DNA of 64,000 bases from Salinilacihabitans rarus (GTDB lineage Archaea; Halobacteriota; Halobacteria; Halobacteriales; Natrialbaceae), in assembly GCF_024296665.1 (NCBI RefSeq), contig NZ_CP100762.1, forward strand, positions 1 to 64,000, read 5' to 3'. Below the pieces are notes generated by a model. The model was not told the origin of the DNA, searched no databases, and saw only the letters and a program-made list of their open reading frames with translations. The position numbers and the translations under genes were made by a program. Positions 32,610 through 41,204 of the stretch are shown piece by piece; the stretch's first letter is position 1; every line of letters begins with the position of its first letter.

Positions 32610-33437
32610 TCACCGTAGCACCGCGCCCGCGGGGTGGGTCGAACAGACCGACGGCTCGTAGCCCGCGTCCGACAGCCCCGTCCCGAGCGCGAAGACGGTG
32701 TCACCGAGCATCGCCATCGACGCCTGTCCGTCCGCCGCCGCGACCTCCGCGAGCGCCTCCCCCACCGCGGGCGTCAGCAGGTCCGCCTCGCGCGCGAACC
32801 GCCGCGAGGCGAAGACGAACGAGGCGAGCGTCGGCTCCCGGACCACCCGCGAGAGCGCCCGCTTGCCCGCGCGCGAGAGCGTCCCGGTGTCGCCCGAGAG
32901 CACCTCGGCCGTCGAGAGGTCGCCGAAGGAGACGTACTCGACGCGCGCGCGGGCCGGGACGGCGTCGAGTTTCCCGTGGCCCGGCGCGCCGGGTTCGAGG
33001 CGGATCGGGACGCCGCCGCGGGCCTGCGCGACGACGTCGCCGAGGCCGGTACCCGCCTGTACCTCCGCGCCGTGGGCGATCGTCACGAGTTCGTTCTCCG
33101 AGAGCCGCCGGTCGAACACCCGGTTGGCGGCGAGCGCGGTCCCGAGCGCGAGCGCGCCCGAGACGCCGAAGCCGGCCCCGAGCGGGAGGTCCGACTCGGC
33201 CTCGACGCGCGCGGGCGCCTCAAGCGTTTCGAGGACGGTCGTCACGGGTTCGATCTCGATCCGGTCGCCGTCGAGGACGACCGCCGGGTCGTCGGCCGGG
33301 CGGACGGTCACCTCGACGCCGTCGGTGAGCGTGAGTCCGGCACCGCGGGACCCCGCCTTCGTCGGGTCGTCGTCGGGGTGAGCGCTGAAAAAGCCCGTGA
33401 CGTGTCCCGGAACGAACGCCGTCGCCTCGTCGGTCAT
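32610..33437 (-). CDS. Pantoate kinase
   Basis: GHMP-superfamily kinase that phosphorylates pantoate in the archaeal CoA pathway. The 275 residues show the family start TAFVPGHVTGFFSAH, the ATP loop PLGAGFGVSGALALG (GHMP motif 2) and the GTGLGDVVAQARGG segment. It pairs in pathway with the phosphopantothenate synthetase gene 3 kb downstream; in many archaea the two genes are adjacent. Its own TATA-like element lies about 27 nt upstream (near 33464). Confidence 0.88.
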   Translation of the reverse strand: MTDEATAFVPGHVTGFFSAHPDDDPTKAGSRGAGLTLTDGVEVTVRPADDPAVVLDGDRIEIEPVTTVLETLEAPARVEAESDLPLGAGFGVSGALALGTALAANRVFDRRLSENELVTIAHGAEVQAGTGLGDVVAQARGGVPIRLEPGAPGHGKLDAVPARARVEYVSFGDLSTAEVLSGDTGTLSRAGKRALSRVVREPTLASFVFASRRFAREADLLTPAVGEALAEVAAADGQASMAMLGDTVFALGTGLSDAGYEPSVCSTHPAGAVLR

Positions 33438-33495
33438 CGCCCGTCCCTTTCGTCCCGGCCGTAATAATCCTGAAGATCCGCGCGTCGGTCCCGAC

Positions 33496-34764
33496 TCACT
33501 CCTCGCCCATCGCCTCCTCCAGCCACGTGATCGTCGGCGAGGCCGTGGCGCCGTGGACGAGGATCGACGTCAGGACGACAAAGCCCACAAGCGCCCAGAG
33601 CTCGTCGCCGTCCCGGAAGGGGGCGACGTTGAGGCCGTACGACAGGTAGTAGAACGAGCCGATGCCGCGGATGCCGAAGAAGGCGACGACCGCGCGCTCG
33701 CGCCAGTCGCGGTCGAACCCCGCCAGCCCGACGGCGCCGGCGACGGGCCGGACGAGGAAGACGATGGCCAGCCCCGCGAACACGAGGTCCCACGTGAGCG
33801 GTTCGAGGAGGCCGCTCGCGAGCGCGCCGCCGAAGAGAATCACGATCGCGGCCATCAGCAGGTACTCGGCCATCTCGGCGACGGCGTGTAGCGCCTCCTG
33901 GTAGTCGTGTCTGCGCTCGTACTGGCGCATCGTGAGCGCGGCGACGAAGACGCCAATGAAGCCGTACCCCCCGAGCAGTTCCACGACGCCGTAGACCAGC
34001 AGCGTCCCCGCGACGGCCTCCAGGCCCCGCAGCGAGCGCGACAGCGACGTCTCCGCGGCGACGCCGAACGTGACGGCGGCGACGAGCCAGCCGAGGCCAC
34101 CCCCCGCAAGCGTGCCCACGACGATCTTGTACGCGACGTAGACCAGCGCCCACTCGCCGATCCACGCCGCGGGGTCGTAGCCGACGTACGCCACGAGGAT
34201 CGCGAGGTAGGTAAACGGGAACGCGAGGCCGTCGTTCAGCCCCGCCTCCGAGGTGAGCGCGAACCGGACCTCGTCCTCCATGCCGGCCTGCTCGGGGTCG
34301 GGTTCGGCCTCCATCCCCGCGCCCGGTTTCGGCACCTGCACCTCCGCGGCGAGGACGGGGTCGGTGGGCGCGATCACCGCGCCGAGCAACAGCGCGGTCG
34401 GCAGGAGCAACCCCGCCCACAGGCCAACCAGCGCCGCCAGCCCGATCGACAGCGGCATCGTGATCCCGAGCAGGCGGGCCGTCGAGGCCCACTCCGGCCA
34501 CTGCGGCCGCCGGTCGAGTTTCAGCCCCGCGCCCATCAGCGCGACGATCACCCCCAACTCCGTCAGCCGCTCGGCGATGGCGGCGTTCTCGATCGGGTCC
34601 GGGTCGGGCAGCGTCGGCGCCAGCGAGAAGACGACCGCGCCGAACGCGAGGTAGACGATCGGCAGCGACACCGCGCGCTCGGAGACGAGTCGCGGCAACA
34701 GGACCACGCCGAGGACGGCGATTCCCGCGACGACCATCCCGACGACGAACCCCTCGATCGCCAT
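33496..34764 (-). CDS. Na+/H+ antiporter (CPA1/NhaP family)
   Basis: 422-residue membrane exchanger with about 12 hydrophobic segments. The ion-binding elements include PTDPVLAAEV (TD/ND motif type) and GLNDGLAFP (ND pair), both typical of CPA1; GIRGIGSFYYL matches the conserved C-terminal half. It exports Na+ in exchange for H+, consistent with a salt-in organism. The start is taken at MAIEGFVVG; another ATG six codons earlier is possible. The N-terminal region fits a leaderless layout shared with a divergent lipoprotein. Confidence 0.87.
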   Translation of the reverse strand: MAIEGFVVGMVVAGIAVLGVVLLPRLVSERAVSLPIVYLAFGAVVFSLAPTLPDPDPIENAAIAERLTELGVIVALMGAGLKLDRRPQWPEWASTARLLGITMPLSIGLAALVGLWAGLLLPTALLLGAVIAPTDPVLAAEVQVPKPGAGMEAEPDPEQAGMEDEVRFALTSEAGLNDGLAFPFTYLAILVAYVGYDPAAWIGEWALVYVAYKIVVGTLAGGGLGWLVAAVTFGVAAETSLSRSLRGLEAVAGTLLVYGVVELLGGYGFIGVFVAALTMRQYERRHDYQEALHAVAEMAEYLLMAAIVILFGGALASGLLEPLTWDLVFAGLAIVFLVRPVAGAVGLAGFDRDWRERAVVAFFGIRGIGSFYYLSYGLNVAPFRDGDELWALVGFVVLTSILVHGATASPTITWLEEAMGEE

Positions 34765-34856
34765 CCGTACGCGAGCATACACGAGGGGCCGGATAACCGC
34801 TGGACTTGCAACGACCGGCCGCCGACTTTTCGCGGCGTTCGGCGTAGCGGGTCGAC

Positions 34857-35450
34857 GTGTCGAGACCCCGACGCGACCCCGCCGCGGGACGCCGGGCGTT
34901 CCTCGCCGCGGCCGCCGCGGCGACCGCCGCGCTCGCCGGCTGTTCGGAGGAGCAGGACGTCACCCACGAGGAGGTCCCCGAACCCGTCGAGGAGCGCCAG
35001 CCGCTGCACCACCGCCTGCCGGACCTCCCCGTCCCGCAGTACCTCGAAACCGTCGAAGCGGGCGTCGAGGAGGGGATCGCGGCCGACGTCGACGACGAGG
35101 AGTCGCTTCGCGAGGCCCTCGAAGAGCGCGACGTCGCCGTCGAGGTCCTCGAACGCGACGGGCGCTTCCTCCTGGTCGAACACGTCGCAGACGCCCCCGA
35201 AGCGGGGGTCCTCGAAGACGTCGGCGTCGTCGCCGGCGCGTTCCTCCCCTACGCCGTCGGGAGCGAGGACCCCGGTCGACTCGAGGCGACGCTGCTGCAG
35301 GCCGACGGGAGCCCCTTCGGCTCCTACGACGCGCTCGTCACGTGGGCGCTGTCCCACGACGGGAGCGAGTTGCCACTCGGCGCGTACGCCGAACTCGTCG
35401 CCGCGACGCTCGAAACGGAACAGGAGGTGCCGGTAGAAGCGGAGTCGTGA
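34857..35450 (+). CDS. Haloarchaeal lipoprotein, unknown function
   Basis: 197 residues with a GTG start. Its Tat-like signal (AAGRRAFLAAAAAATAALAGC) ends in a lipobox Cys, followed by a highly acidic body. Alternating strands such as EVLERDGRFLLVEHV and a C-terminal pattern VTWALSHDGSELPLGAYAEL are unfamiliar to me as a named family. Two-helix or alpha-beta fold, outside the membrane. TATA-like GACTTTTCG lies about 27 nt upstream. Confidence 0.7.
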   Translation: MSRPRRDPAAGRRAFLAAAAAATAALAGCSEEQDVTHEEVPEPVEERQPLHHRLPDLPVPQYLETVEAGVEEGIAADVDDEESLREALEERDVAVEVLERDGRFLLVEHVADAPEAGVLEDVGVVAGAFLPYAVGSEDPGRLEATLLQADGSPFGSYDALVTWALSHDGSELPLGAYAELVAATLETEQEVPVEAES

Positions 35451-35458
35451 GAGCCCTC

Positions 35459-35644
35459 CGGGCTCGGACGCTGCCGGTCCCACGAGACTCGCTTCGCTCG
35501 TCTCGCTGGCTCTCAACGTCTTCGCCTACGGGCTCGGACGGTGCCGATCCCGCGGGAACGCGGTCGCAGCGAAGCTGCTCCCTGCTCCCGCTCGACGGTC
35601 GCGTCGTCGCCTACGGCGACAGACGCTGCCGGTCTCGCGGGAAC
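35459..35644. repeat. Three degenerate copies of the aspS 3' tail
   Basis: Similar segments occur at 35461-35486, 35525-35559 and 35610-35644; the last is the real 3' end of aspS, encoding [10 protein letters not shown] and the stop. The middle copy matches it at 28 of 35 bases by eye and, read on the minus strand, still spells FPRDRHRPSP then stop. The first copy has lost the stop. Between them lie GC-rich tracts such as CTCGCTTCGCTCGTCTCG. Serial duplication of the gene end is the simplest reading. Confidence 0.55.
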
Positions 35645-36915
35645 AGGACCGCTTCCCGGATGTTGTCGAGGTCGAGCATCGTCATCAGCAGGCGCTCGCC
35701 GCCGAGGCCGAAGCCGGCGTGGGGCGGCATGCCGTACTTGAACATCTTCGTGTAGTACTCGAACTCGTCGGGGTCGAGGCCCTGCTGTTCGAACCCCTCG
35801 ACGAGGTGCTCGAAGCGGTGTTCGCGCTGGCCGCCCGAGACGAGTTCCATCCGCGGGTGCATCAGGTCGAAGCCCGTCGAGAGTTCCTCGTCCTCGTCGT
35901 CGTCCATGATGTAGAACGGCTTGATCTCGCTTGGCCAGTCGGTGATGAAGTAGTGGCCGCCGACGTCCGCCCCGAGGGCCTTCTCGCCCTCGGTGGGGAG
36001 GTCGTCGCCCCAGACGAGTTGCTCGTCGAGTTCGCCCGTCGCGTTGATGCGCTCGATGGCCTCCTCGTAGCTGAGACGGGGGAACTCGCCCTCGGGGACC
36101 GAAAAGTCGTCGGCGATGCCGAGCGTCTCGAGTTCCTCGGCGCAGTTCTCGGCGACGGCCTCGTAGGCCGCCTTCACGACGCCCTCGACGACGTCCATCG
36201 CGTCGTGGTGGTCGCAGAACGCGCCCTCGAAGTCGATCGAGGTCGCCTCGTTGAGGTGCCGCGGCGTGTTGTGCTCCTCGGCGCGGAAGATCGGGCCGAT
36301 CTCGAAGACCCGTTCGAGGTTGGAACCGGCCATCAGCTGCTTGAACAGCTGCGGGCTCTGGTTCATGAACGCCTCGCGGCCGAAGTAGGTGATCGGGAAC
36401 AGTTCGGTGCCGCCCTCGGTGCCGGTCGCGACGATCTTCGGCGTGGTGATCTCCGTACAGCCGACCTCGCGGAACTGCTCGCGGGTCGCGCGCAGGACCT
36501 CGCTGCGGATCTCGAAGATCGCCTGCACCTCGTCCTTGCGCAGGTCGAGGGTGCGGTTGTCCAGCCGCGTCGAGAGTTCGGCGTCGACCTTCCCGGAGGG
36601 GTCGAGGGGCAGTTCGGGGTCGGCCGGCGCGATGACCTCGACCGACTCGGGGACGACCTCGACGCCGGTGGGCGCGCGGGGCTCCTCCTCGACCGTCCCG
36701 GTGACGGTCACGACGCTCTCGCGGGAGACCCCCAGACCGGTCTCGACGAGGTCGTCGTCCATCTCGTCTTTCTCGAACTTGATCTGGATCTTCCCGGTCG
36801 CGTCGCGCAAGATGAGGAAGGCGATGCCGCCGAGGTCGCGAACCTCGTGGACCCAGCCGGCGACGGTCGCCTCGTCGCCCGGCTCGGCGTCTTCAGTGTA
36901 GGTTCTGTCCTGCAT
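35611..36915 (-). CDS. aspS: Aspartyl-tRNA synthetase (archaeal type)
   Basis: Class IIb synthetase, 434 residues from [10 protein letters not shown], which charges tRNA-Asp. The N-terminal OB anticodon domain ([14 protein letters not shown]) is followed by motif 2 ([16 protein letters not shown]) and motif 3 ([11 protein letters not shown]). His in GWVH and Pro in RAPTG resemble the non-discriminating form that also charges tRNA-Asn, which fits archaea lacking AsnRS; this is inferred. The start at 36915 has a TATA-like CTTAAG about 28 nt upstream. The frame stays open further upstream into a P450 remnant, but family length supports 36915. Confidence 0.93.
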   Translation of the reverse strand: MQDRTYTEDAEPGDEATVAGWVHEVRDLGGIAFLILRDATGKIQIKFEKDEMDDDLVETGLGVSRESVVTVTGTVEEEPRAPTGVEVVPESVEVIAPADPELPLDPSGKVDAELSTRLDNRTLDLRKDEVQAIFEIRSEVLRATREQFREVGCTEITTPKIVATGTEGGTELFPITYFGREAFMNQSPQLFKQLMAGSNLERVFEIGPIFRAEEHNTPRHLNEATSIDFEGAFCDHHDAMDVVEGVVKAAYEAVAENCAEELETLGIADDFSVPEGEFPRLSYEEAIERINATGELDEQLVWGDDLPTEGEKALGADVGGHYFITDWPSEIKPFYIMDDDEDEELSTGFDLMHPRMELVSGGQREHRFEHLVEGFEQQGLDPDEFEYYTKMFKYGMPPHAGFGLGGERLLMTMLDLDNIREAVLFPRDRQRLSP

Positions 36916-36940
36916 ACCTCCCGGTTGTCCCAGCCGCGAC

Positions 36941-36947
36941 TTAAGCG
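36941..36947 (-). promoter_or_regulatory. TATA element of aspS
   Basis: CTTAAG-type element about 27-28 nt before the ATG at 36915, lying within the last codons of the P450 remnant. It supports an independent, leaderless aspS transcript. Confidence 0.5.
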
Positions 36948-36949
36948 CA

Positions 36950-37399
36950 CTCGTTCGGCGCCGTCGTCGCTCGTGGACCGTCATCGGAATCTCGTCTCTC
37001 GGGCGGGCAGTCACCGACGCCATCAGGTCGAGGTCGGTCCCCGGGAGGAGTTCGAGGTGGTACCGCCGGTAGACGGTCGCGAGGATGAGCCGCGCCTCCA
37101 GCATCGCGAACCGGTCGCCGATACACCGGCGGGGGCCGGCGGCGAACGGGAAGTAGGCGAGTTTCGGCAGCGACTGCTCCATCCCGTCGGTCCAGCGCTC
37201 CGGGCGGAACGCCAGCGGGTCGTCGTACCACCGCGGGTCGCGGTGGACGACCCACTGGTGCATCCGGACGGCCGCGCCGGCGTGGGAACCGCCGGGGGCA
37301 GGACGTAGCGCGGAGAAACGCGAGCTGGTTGCCGACGATCGGCAGGCCGTCGGGGCCGGACGGACGCTCCTCGGCGATCGCGGGGGTGTCGCCGCGCAT
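36950..37399 (-). pseudogene. Cytochrome P450 remnant (internal deletion, frameshift)
   Basis: Two P450 pieces remain in different frames. The piece from 37399 encodes [31 protein letters not shown], the proline-rich N-terminus of a haloarchaeal CYP. From about 37310 another frame gives [22 protein letters not shown] and the haem-ligand loop [16 protein letters not shown], then the C-terminal tail [14 protein letters not shown]. Roughly 300 residues of the middle (I helix, ExxR region) are absent, so the enzyme is dead. The C-terminal piece has no stop and runs in frame into aspS. The pieces are clearly recognisable, so decay seems recent. Confidence 0.85.
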
Positions 37400-37487
37400 A
37401 GCCAGGCGAAACGGAAGCCAGCGCTCTATGTCCGTCGGCGACGGGCGACCGGGGACGCCCGCGGCCCGCGGACGCGAACTTCCGCAC

Positions 37488-37499
37488 CGTTTTGACGCT
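37488..37499 (+). promoter_or_regulatory. TATA element of the sirtuin gene
   Basis: CCGTTTTGACGC lies 25-30 nt before the ATG at 37519. Confidence 0.4.
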
Positions 37500-37518
37500 G
37501 GAACGCCGACTGTCAGCC

Positions 37519-38289
37519 ATGGATACGCTCGAATTCCTCGCCGCCGCGATCCGAGATGCCGAGACCGTCGTCGCGCTCACCGGCGCCGGCGTCTCCGCCC
37601 CGTCGGGCGTCCCCACGTTCCGCGGCGACGACGGCGTCTGGGAGCGCTTCGACGAGGAGCAGTTCACGTACGGGCGCTTCCAGCGCGATCCGGCCGGCTT
37701 CTGGGCGGATCGGCTCGCCCTCCAGCGGGAACTGTACGGCGAGGATCACGAGCCCAACGCGGCCCACGAGGCGCTCGCGGCGCTGGCCCGCGACGGCTAC
37801 CTCGACGCGATCCTCACCCAGAACACCGACGGGTTACACGGGCGCGCGGCCGAGACGGCGGACGGCACGGAACTGGTCGAACTCCACGGCAACGCCCACC
37901 GAGTCGTCTGTGCCGACTGCGGCCGCCGGAGCGACGCGAACCCGGTCCTCGAGCGCGTCGCCGACGGCGACCTCCCGCCGCGGTGTGACTGCGGCGGCGT
38001 CTACCGCCCCGACGTCGTCCTCTTCGGCCAGCGGCTCCCGGACGACGTCCTCCGGCGCTCGCGGGCGTTCGCCCGCAGGAGTGACGTCTTCCTCGCGATC
38101 GGCTCCTCGCTGGTCGTCGAACCGGCCGGATCGCTGCCGCGGCGGGCCGGCGAGACGGGCGCGACCGTCGGCATCGTCAACCTCGACGTGACCCCCTGTG
38201 ACGCGGTCGCCGACGCCACCCTCCGCGAGGACGTCACCGAGGTCCTGCCGCGGCTCCGCGCGGCGGTCGAAGGCGAGCGCGGCGGCTGA
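37519..38289 (+). CDS. NAD-dependent protein deacylase (sirtuin)
   Basis: 256-residue Sir2-family enzyme that removes acyl groups from lysines, using NAD+. The Rossmann NAD motif is TGAGVSAPSGVPTFRG, the second NAD motif TQNTDGLH, and the catalytic His is in ELHGN. A zinc ribbon is formed by CADC and the CDCGG pair. GSSLVVEPAG closes the fold. Bacterial and archaeal homologues act on acetyl-CoA synthetase or chromatin protein; the target here is unknown. The start is set at MDTLEFLAAA. Confidence 0.92.
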   Translation: MDTLEFLAAAIRDAETVVALTGAGVSAPSGVPTFRGDDGVWERFDEEQFTYGRFQRDPAGFWADRLALQRELYGEDHEPNAAHEALAALARDGYLDAILTQNTDGLHGRAAETADGTELVELHGNAHRVVCADCGRRSDANPVLERVADGDLPPRCDCGGVYRPDVVLFGQRLPDDVLRRSRAFARRSDVFLAIGSSLVVEPAGSLPRRAGETGATVGIVNLDVTPCDAVADATLREDVTEVLPRLRAAVEGERGG

Positions 38290-38322
38290 CCGGCGGGCAC
38301 GAGCGGGAAGCGAGAACGGGCG

Positions 38323-39024
38323 TCAGGCGTCGTTGGCCGCGTCGACGGTCTCCTGGACGGCGTCGACGCCCTCGTCGTGGGCGAGGTTGCCGACGACGAT
38401 CACGTCGGCGCGGTTCGCCATCGCGTACGCGGAGTCGTAGTCGTGGATGCCGCCGCCGTAGAACAGCGTCGCCTCGTCGAGGGCCTCGCGGGCGGCCTCG
38501 ACGATCGACTCCTCGCCGTACGTCCCCGAGTACTCGACGTAGACGATCTCCTGACCGAACATCCGCTCGGCGATCTTCGCGTAGGAGGCGATGTCGTCCG
38601 CGGTGAGGTCGCAGTCGGCCTCGGTCAACTGCGCGACGTCGGCCTCGGGGTTCATCACGATGTACGCCTCGGTCCAGGTGCGACCCCAGTCGAGGTCGCC
38701 GTCGACGCGCACCCACTCCTTGTGCGCGCCGGTGATCCAGAACGGCGAGCCGGCGTTGAACACCGTCGGGATGAGGTAGCCGTCGAGCGCGTCGTCGTCG
38801 ACGACGACGCCCGGGTTCGACGGCTCCTGGTACAGCGGCACGTCGTGTTCGGCGCAGGCCTCGATGACGGCCGCCATGTTCTCCTCGGTGATCCCCATCG
38901 TCCCGCCGATCTCGACGGCGTCGGTCCCGGTCGCACAGAGGTCTCCGTAGGTGACCTCGTCCGGAAGCTCCTTGTCCGGATCGATCTTCAGGATGTGGTT
39001 CCACTCAGCCCAAGGCGCAGTCAT
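38323..39024 (-). CDS. Geranylgeranylglyceryl phosphate synthase
   Basis: Forms the first ether bond of archaeal membrane lipids by joining geranylgeranyl-PP to glycerol-1-phosphate. The 233-residue TIM-barrel protein shows the family signature: [13 protein letters not shown] at the start, [49 protein letters not shown] and the phosphate-binding [16 protein letters not shown]. The group I haloarchaeal form has this size. The start is ATG at 39024; the 9 upstream codons are ignored. Confidence 0.93.
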   Translation of the reverse strand: MTAPWAEWNHILKIDPDKELPDEVTYGDLCATGTDAVEIGGTMGITEENMAAVIEACAEHDVPLYQEPSNPGVVVDDDALDGYLIPTVFNAGSPFWITGAHKEWVRVDGDLDWGRTWTEAYIVMNPEADVAQLTEADCDLTADDIASYAKIAERMFGQEIVYVEYSGTYGEESIVEAAREALDEATLFYGGGIHDYDSAYAMANRADVIVVGNLAHDEGVDAVQETVDAANDA

Positions 39025-39096
39025 ACCGCCCCGTTTCCCGACAACCGGCAAAAACGCTCCGAAACCGTCCGTCAGCCGGCCGACGTCTCGCGTCGA

Positions 39097-39849
39097 TTAC
39101 CGTTCGGCGATCCAGACCATCTCCTGGTCGGTCGACTCCAGGGGCGCACGCTCGAACCCGCCGTAGACCTCCCACGCGGAGAACGGCGAGAGCCGGAACA
39201 GCAGTTCGAACTCGCGGCGCGAGACGAGAGCGAGCGGCGCCTCGTTCTCCGCGACGACCTCGCCGTCGGCGTCGAGCACCTCGGAGCGGATGCGGGCTAC
39301 CTGCTCGACCTCGTCGACGAGTTCCGTCACCGTCCGGTGGACGTACGTCGCGCCGTCGACCTCGAACTCCGTCTTCTCCCACCGGCCGTAGGTCTCGCAG
39401 ATCACGTCGAAGTTCGGGGCGAACGCGTTCAGCGCCAGCCGTCCGCCCGGCGCGAGCGCGTCGTGGAGCCGTTCGAGCGCCGCGAGCTGGTCGTCGATCT
39501 CGAGCAGGTGCAGGAACGCCCGGAACGGGACGATCGCGAGCGCGTACTCCCGCTCCGGGTCGAACTCGGTGACGTCCGCCCGACGAACGCTCGGTTCGAG
39601 CCCCGCCGCGGCCGCGTTCTCGCGGAGCACTTCGAGCATCCCCTCCGAGACGTCGATACCGTAGGCGTCGACCCCGTCGCGGAGCACCTCGAGGTAGACG
39701 CGACCGGTGCCACAGCCGACTTCGAGGACGGGACCGTCCGCCTCGCGGGCCAGTTCGCGGTAGAAGTCGACGTCGTTCGCGTCGATCACCTCGCCGTAGT
39801 AGGCGTCGTAGAACGCGGCGAGGTCGTCGAAGTAGTCGGCGGCCTCCAT
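39097..39849 (-). CDS. Class I SAM-dependent methyltransferase
   Basis: 250-residue methyltransferase starting YFDDLAAFYDAYYG. Motif I is VLEVGCGTGRVYLEVL, followed by GIDVSEGML (acidic post-II) and the motif RALAPGGRLALNAFAP. The C-terminal strand pattern (LVSRREFELLFRLSPF) is common to haloarchaeal small-molecule methylases. Substrate unknown. It is 72 nt downstream of the next minus-strand gene in order and probably single. Confidence 0.82.
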   Translation of the reverse strand: MEAADYFDDLAAFYDAYYGEVIDANDVDFYRELAREADGPVLEVGCGTGRVYLEVLRDGVDAYGIDVSEGMLEVLRENAAAAGLEPSVRRADVTEFDPEREYALAIVPFRAFLHLLEIDDQLAALERLHDALAPGGRLALNAFAPNFDVICETYGRWEKTEFEVDGATYVHRTVTELVDEVEQVARIRSEVLDADGEVVAENEAPLALVSRREFELLFRLSPFSAWEVYGGFERAPLESTDQEMVWIAER

Positions 39850-39910
39850 GCCCGAGGCCTCGGTCGACGGGGAAAAAGCGTTTCCGGGGGTGTGCCAGTC
39901 GGTGCCGCCG

Positions 39911-41104
39911 TCAGATCCCCTGCCCCATCAGGTGGCTGCGCAACACGTCGGCCTCCTTGTTCCCCGCGCCGGTGTTGAGCAGGACGACCGTCTCGTCGCC
40001 GTCGAACTCGCCGCGGTCGGCGAGTTCCCACGCGCCGCTGGCCGCGGCGGCGCAGGTGGGCGCCATCTCGATGCCCTCGCGCTCGGCGACCGCGATGGCG
40101 GCGTCGAGGATCTCGTCGTCGTCGGTCGCGACCGCGCCGCCGTCGCTCTCGCGCAGCGCCTCGAGGATCCACGGGCTCGCCCCCGGATCGGGGATCTCGA
40201 TCCCGCCACAGATCGTGTCGGGGTGCTCGACGGGTTCGTGGACGTCCCGGCCGGCCTCGAACGCATCGACGATGGGCGCACAGCCGGTCGCCTGCGCGGC
40301 GTACAGCGCGGGCACCTCGTCGATCAGCCCGAGGTCGCGGAACTCCGTCGCCCCCTTGTGCATCCCGACGAGGCCGACGCCGCCGCCGGTCGGGTAGACG
40401 ATCGCGTCGGGCACCTCCCAGTCGAGTTGCTCGACGATCTCGTACAGCATCGTCTTCTTGCCCTCGTGGCGGTACGGCGTGACGAACGTCTGGACGGGGT
40501 ACCAGTCGTCGTGTTCCTCGACCGCCTCCTCGTAGGCCGCGCCCGCGTCGCCGATCCGGCCGCCGACGACGGTCAGGTCGCCGCCGTGGACGTTCACCAT
40601 CGCCTTCGTCGTGAAACCGGCGCGGGCGGGCAGGAAGACGTGTGCGTCGAGGTCCGCCCGGCCCGCGTAGGCCGCGGCGGCCTGCCCCGCGTTGCCCGCC
40701 GAGGCGAGCGCGACGTCGCTCGCGCCGTGTCCGACGGCGGCCGTCGTCGCGACCGTCTGGCCGCGGTCCTTGAACGTCCCCGTCGGGTTGCGTCCCTCGT
40801 CTTTGATCAGGACGCGCCCGACGCCCAACTCGTCCGCGAGGTCCGGACACTCGACCAGCGGCGTCGCGCCCTCGTCCATCGTCACCGCCGCCTCGCGGGC
40901 GAACGGCAGCAGTTCCTCGTAGCGCCACATCGAGTCGAACGGGCGCGCGGCCAGCGTCTCCCGGTCGAGGTCGACCGCGTCGTAGTCGTAGGTCGGGTCG
41001 AGGATGCCCCCGCAGTCGTCACAGCGGTGGGTCCCCTCCTCGGGGTCGAACCGCGCGCCGCAGTCGACGCACTCGAGGCCGTCGTAGGCGTCCGTCGTCT
41101 CCAT
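39911..41104 (-). CDS. thrC: Threonine synthase
   Basis: PLP enzyme converting O-phosphohomoserine to threonine. The 397 residues start with a zinc-ribbon-like N-terminus (CVDCGARFDPEEG, CDDCGG), typical of archaeal threonine synthases, then the PLP Lys in NPTGTFKDRG, the phosphate loop ASAGNAGQAAAAYA and TGGGVGLVGMHKGA. Starts upstream of METTDAY add non-acidic sequence. No other threonine gene is in the window. Confidence 0.9.
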   Translation of the reverse strand: METTDAYDGLECVDCGARFDPEEGTHRCDDCGGILDPTYDYDAVDLDRETLAARPFDSMWRYEELLPFAREAAVTMDEGATPLVECPDLADELGVGRVLIKDEGRNPTGTFKDRGQTVATTAAVGHGASDVALASAGNAGQAAAAYAGRADLDAHVFLPARAGFTTKAMVNVHGGDLTVVGGRIGDAGAAYEEAVEEHDDWYPVQTFVTPYRHEGKKTMLYEIVEQLDWEVPDAIVYPTGGGVGLVGMHKGATEFRDLGLIDEVPALYAAQATGCAPIVDAFEAGRDVHEPVEHPDTICGGIEIPDPGASPWILEALRESDGGAVATDDDEILDAAIAVAEREGIEMAPTCAAAASGAWELADRGEFDGDETVVLLNTGAGNKEADVLRSHLMGQGI

Positions 41105-41173
41105 ACTCCCGCCTTGCGGGGGCGGGGACAAATCCCTGTCCATAGACCGGTCGCGGGTTGCCGTCGCGTGCAG

Positions 41174-41182
41174 GCCTTTGTG
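41174..41182 (+). promoter_or_regulatory. TATA-like element of the flavin oxidoreductase gene
   Basis: GGCCTTTGTG lies about 27 nt before the ATG at 41205. The divergent thrC promoter shares the same 100-bp gap. Confidence 0.35.
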
Positions 41183-41204
41183 TCCGCCGGTCGAACAGTC
41201 GTCC

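Noticed and set aside
35611-37263. A P450-AspRS fusion protein of 550 residues
   Set aside because: AspRS family length and the aspS TATA element support a start at 36915. The upstream part is only the last fifth of a P450, so it is a pseudogene read-through rather than a designed fusion.
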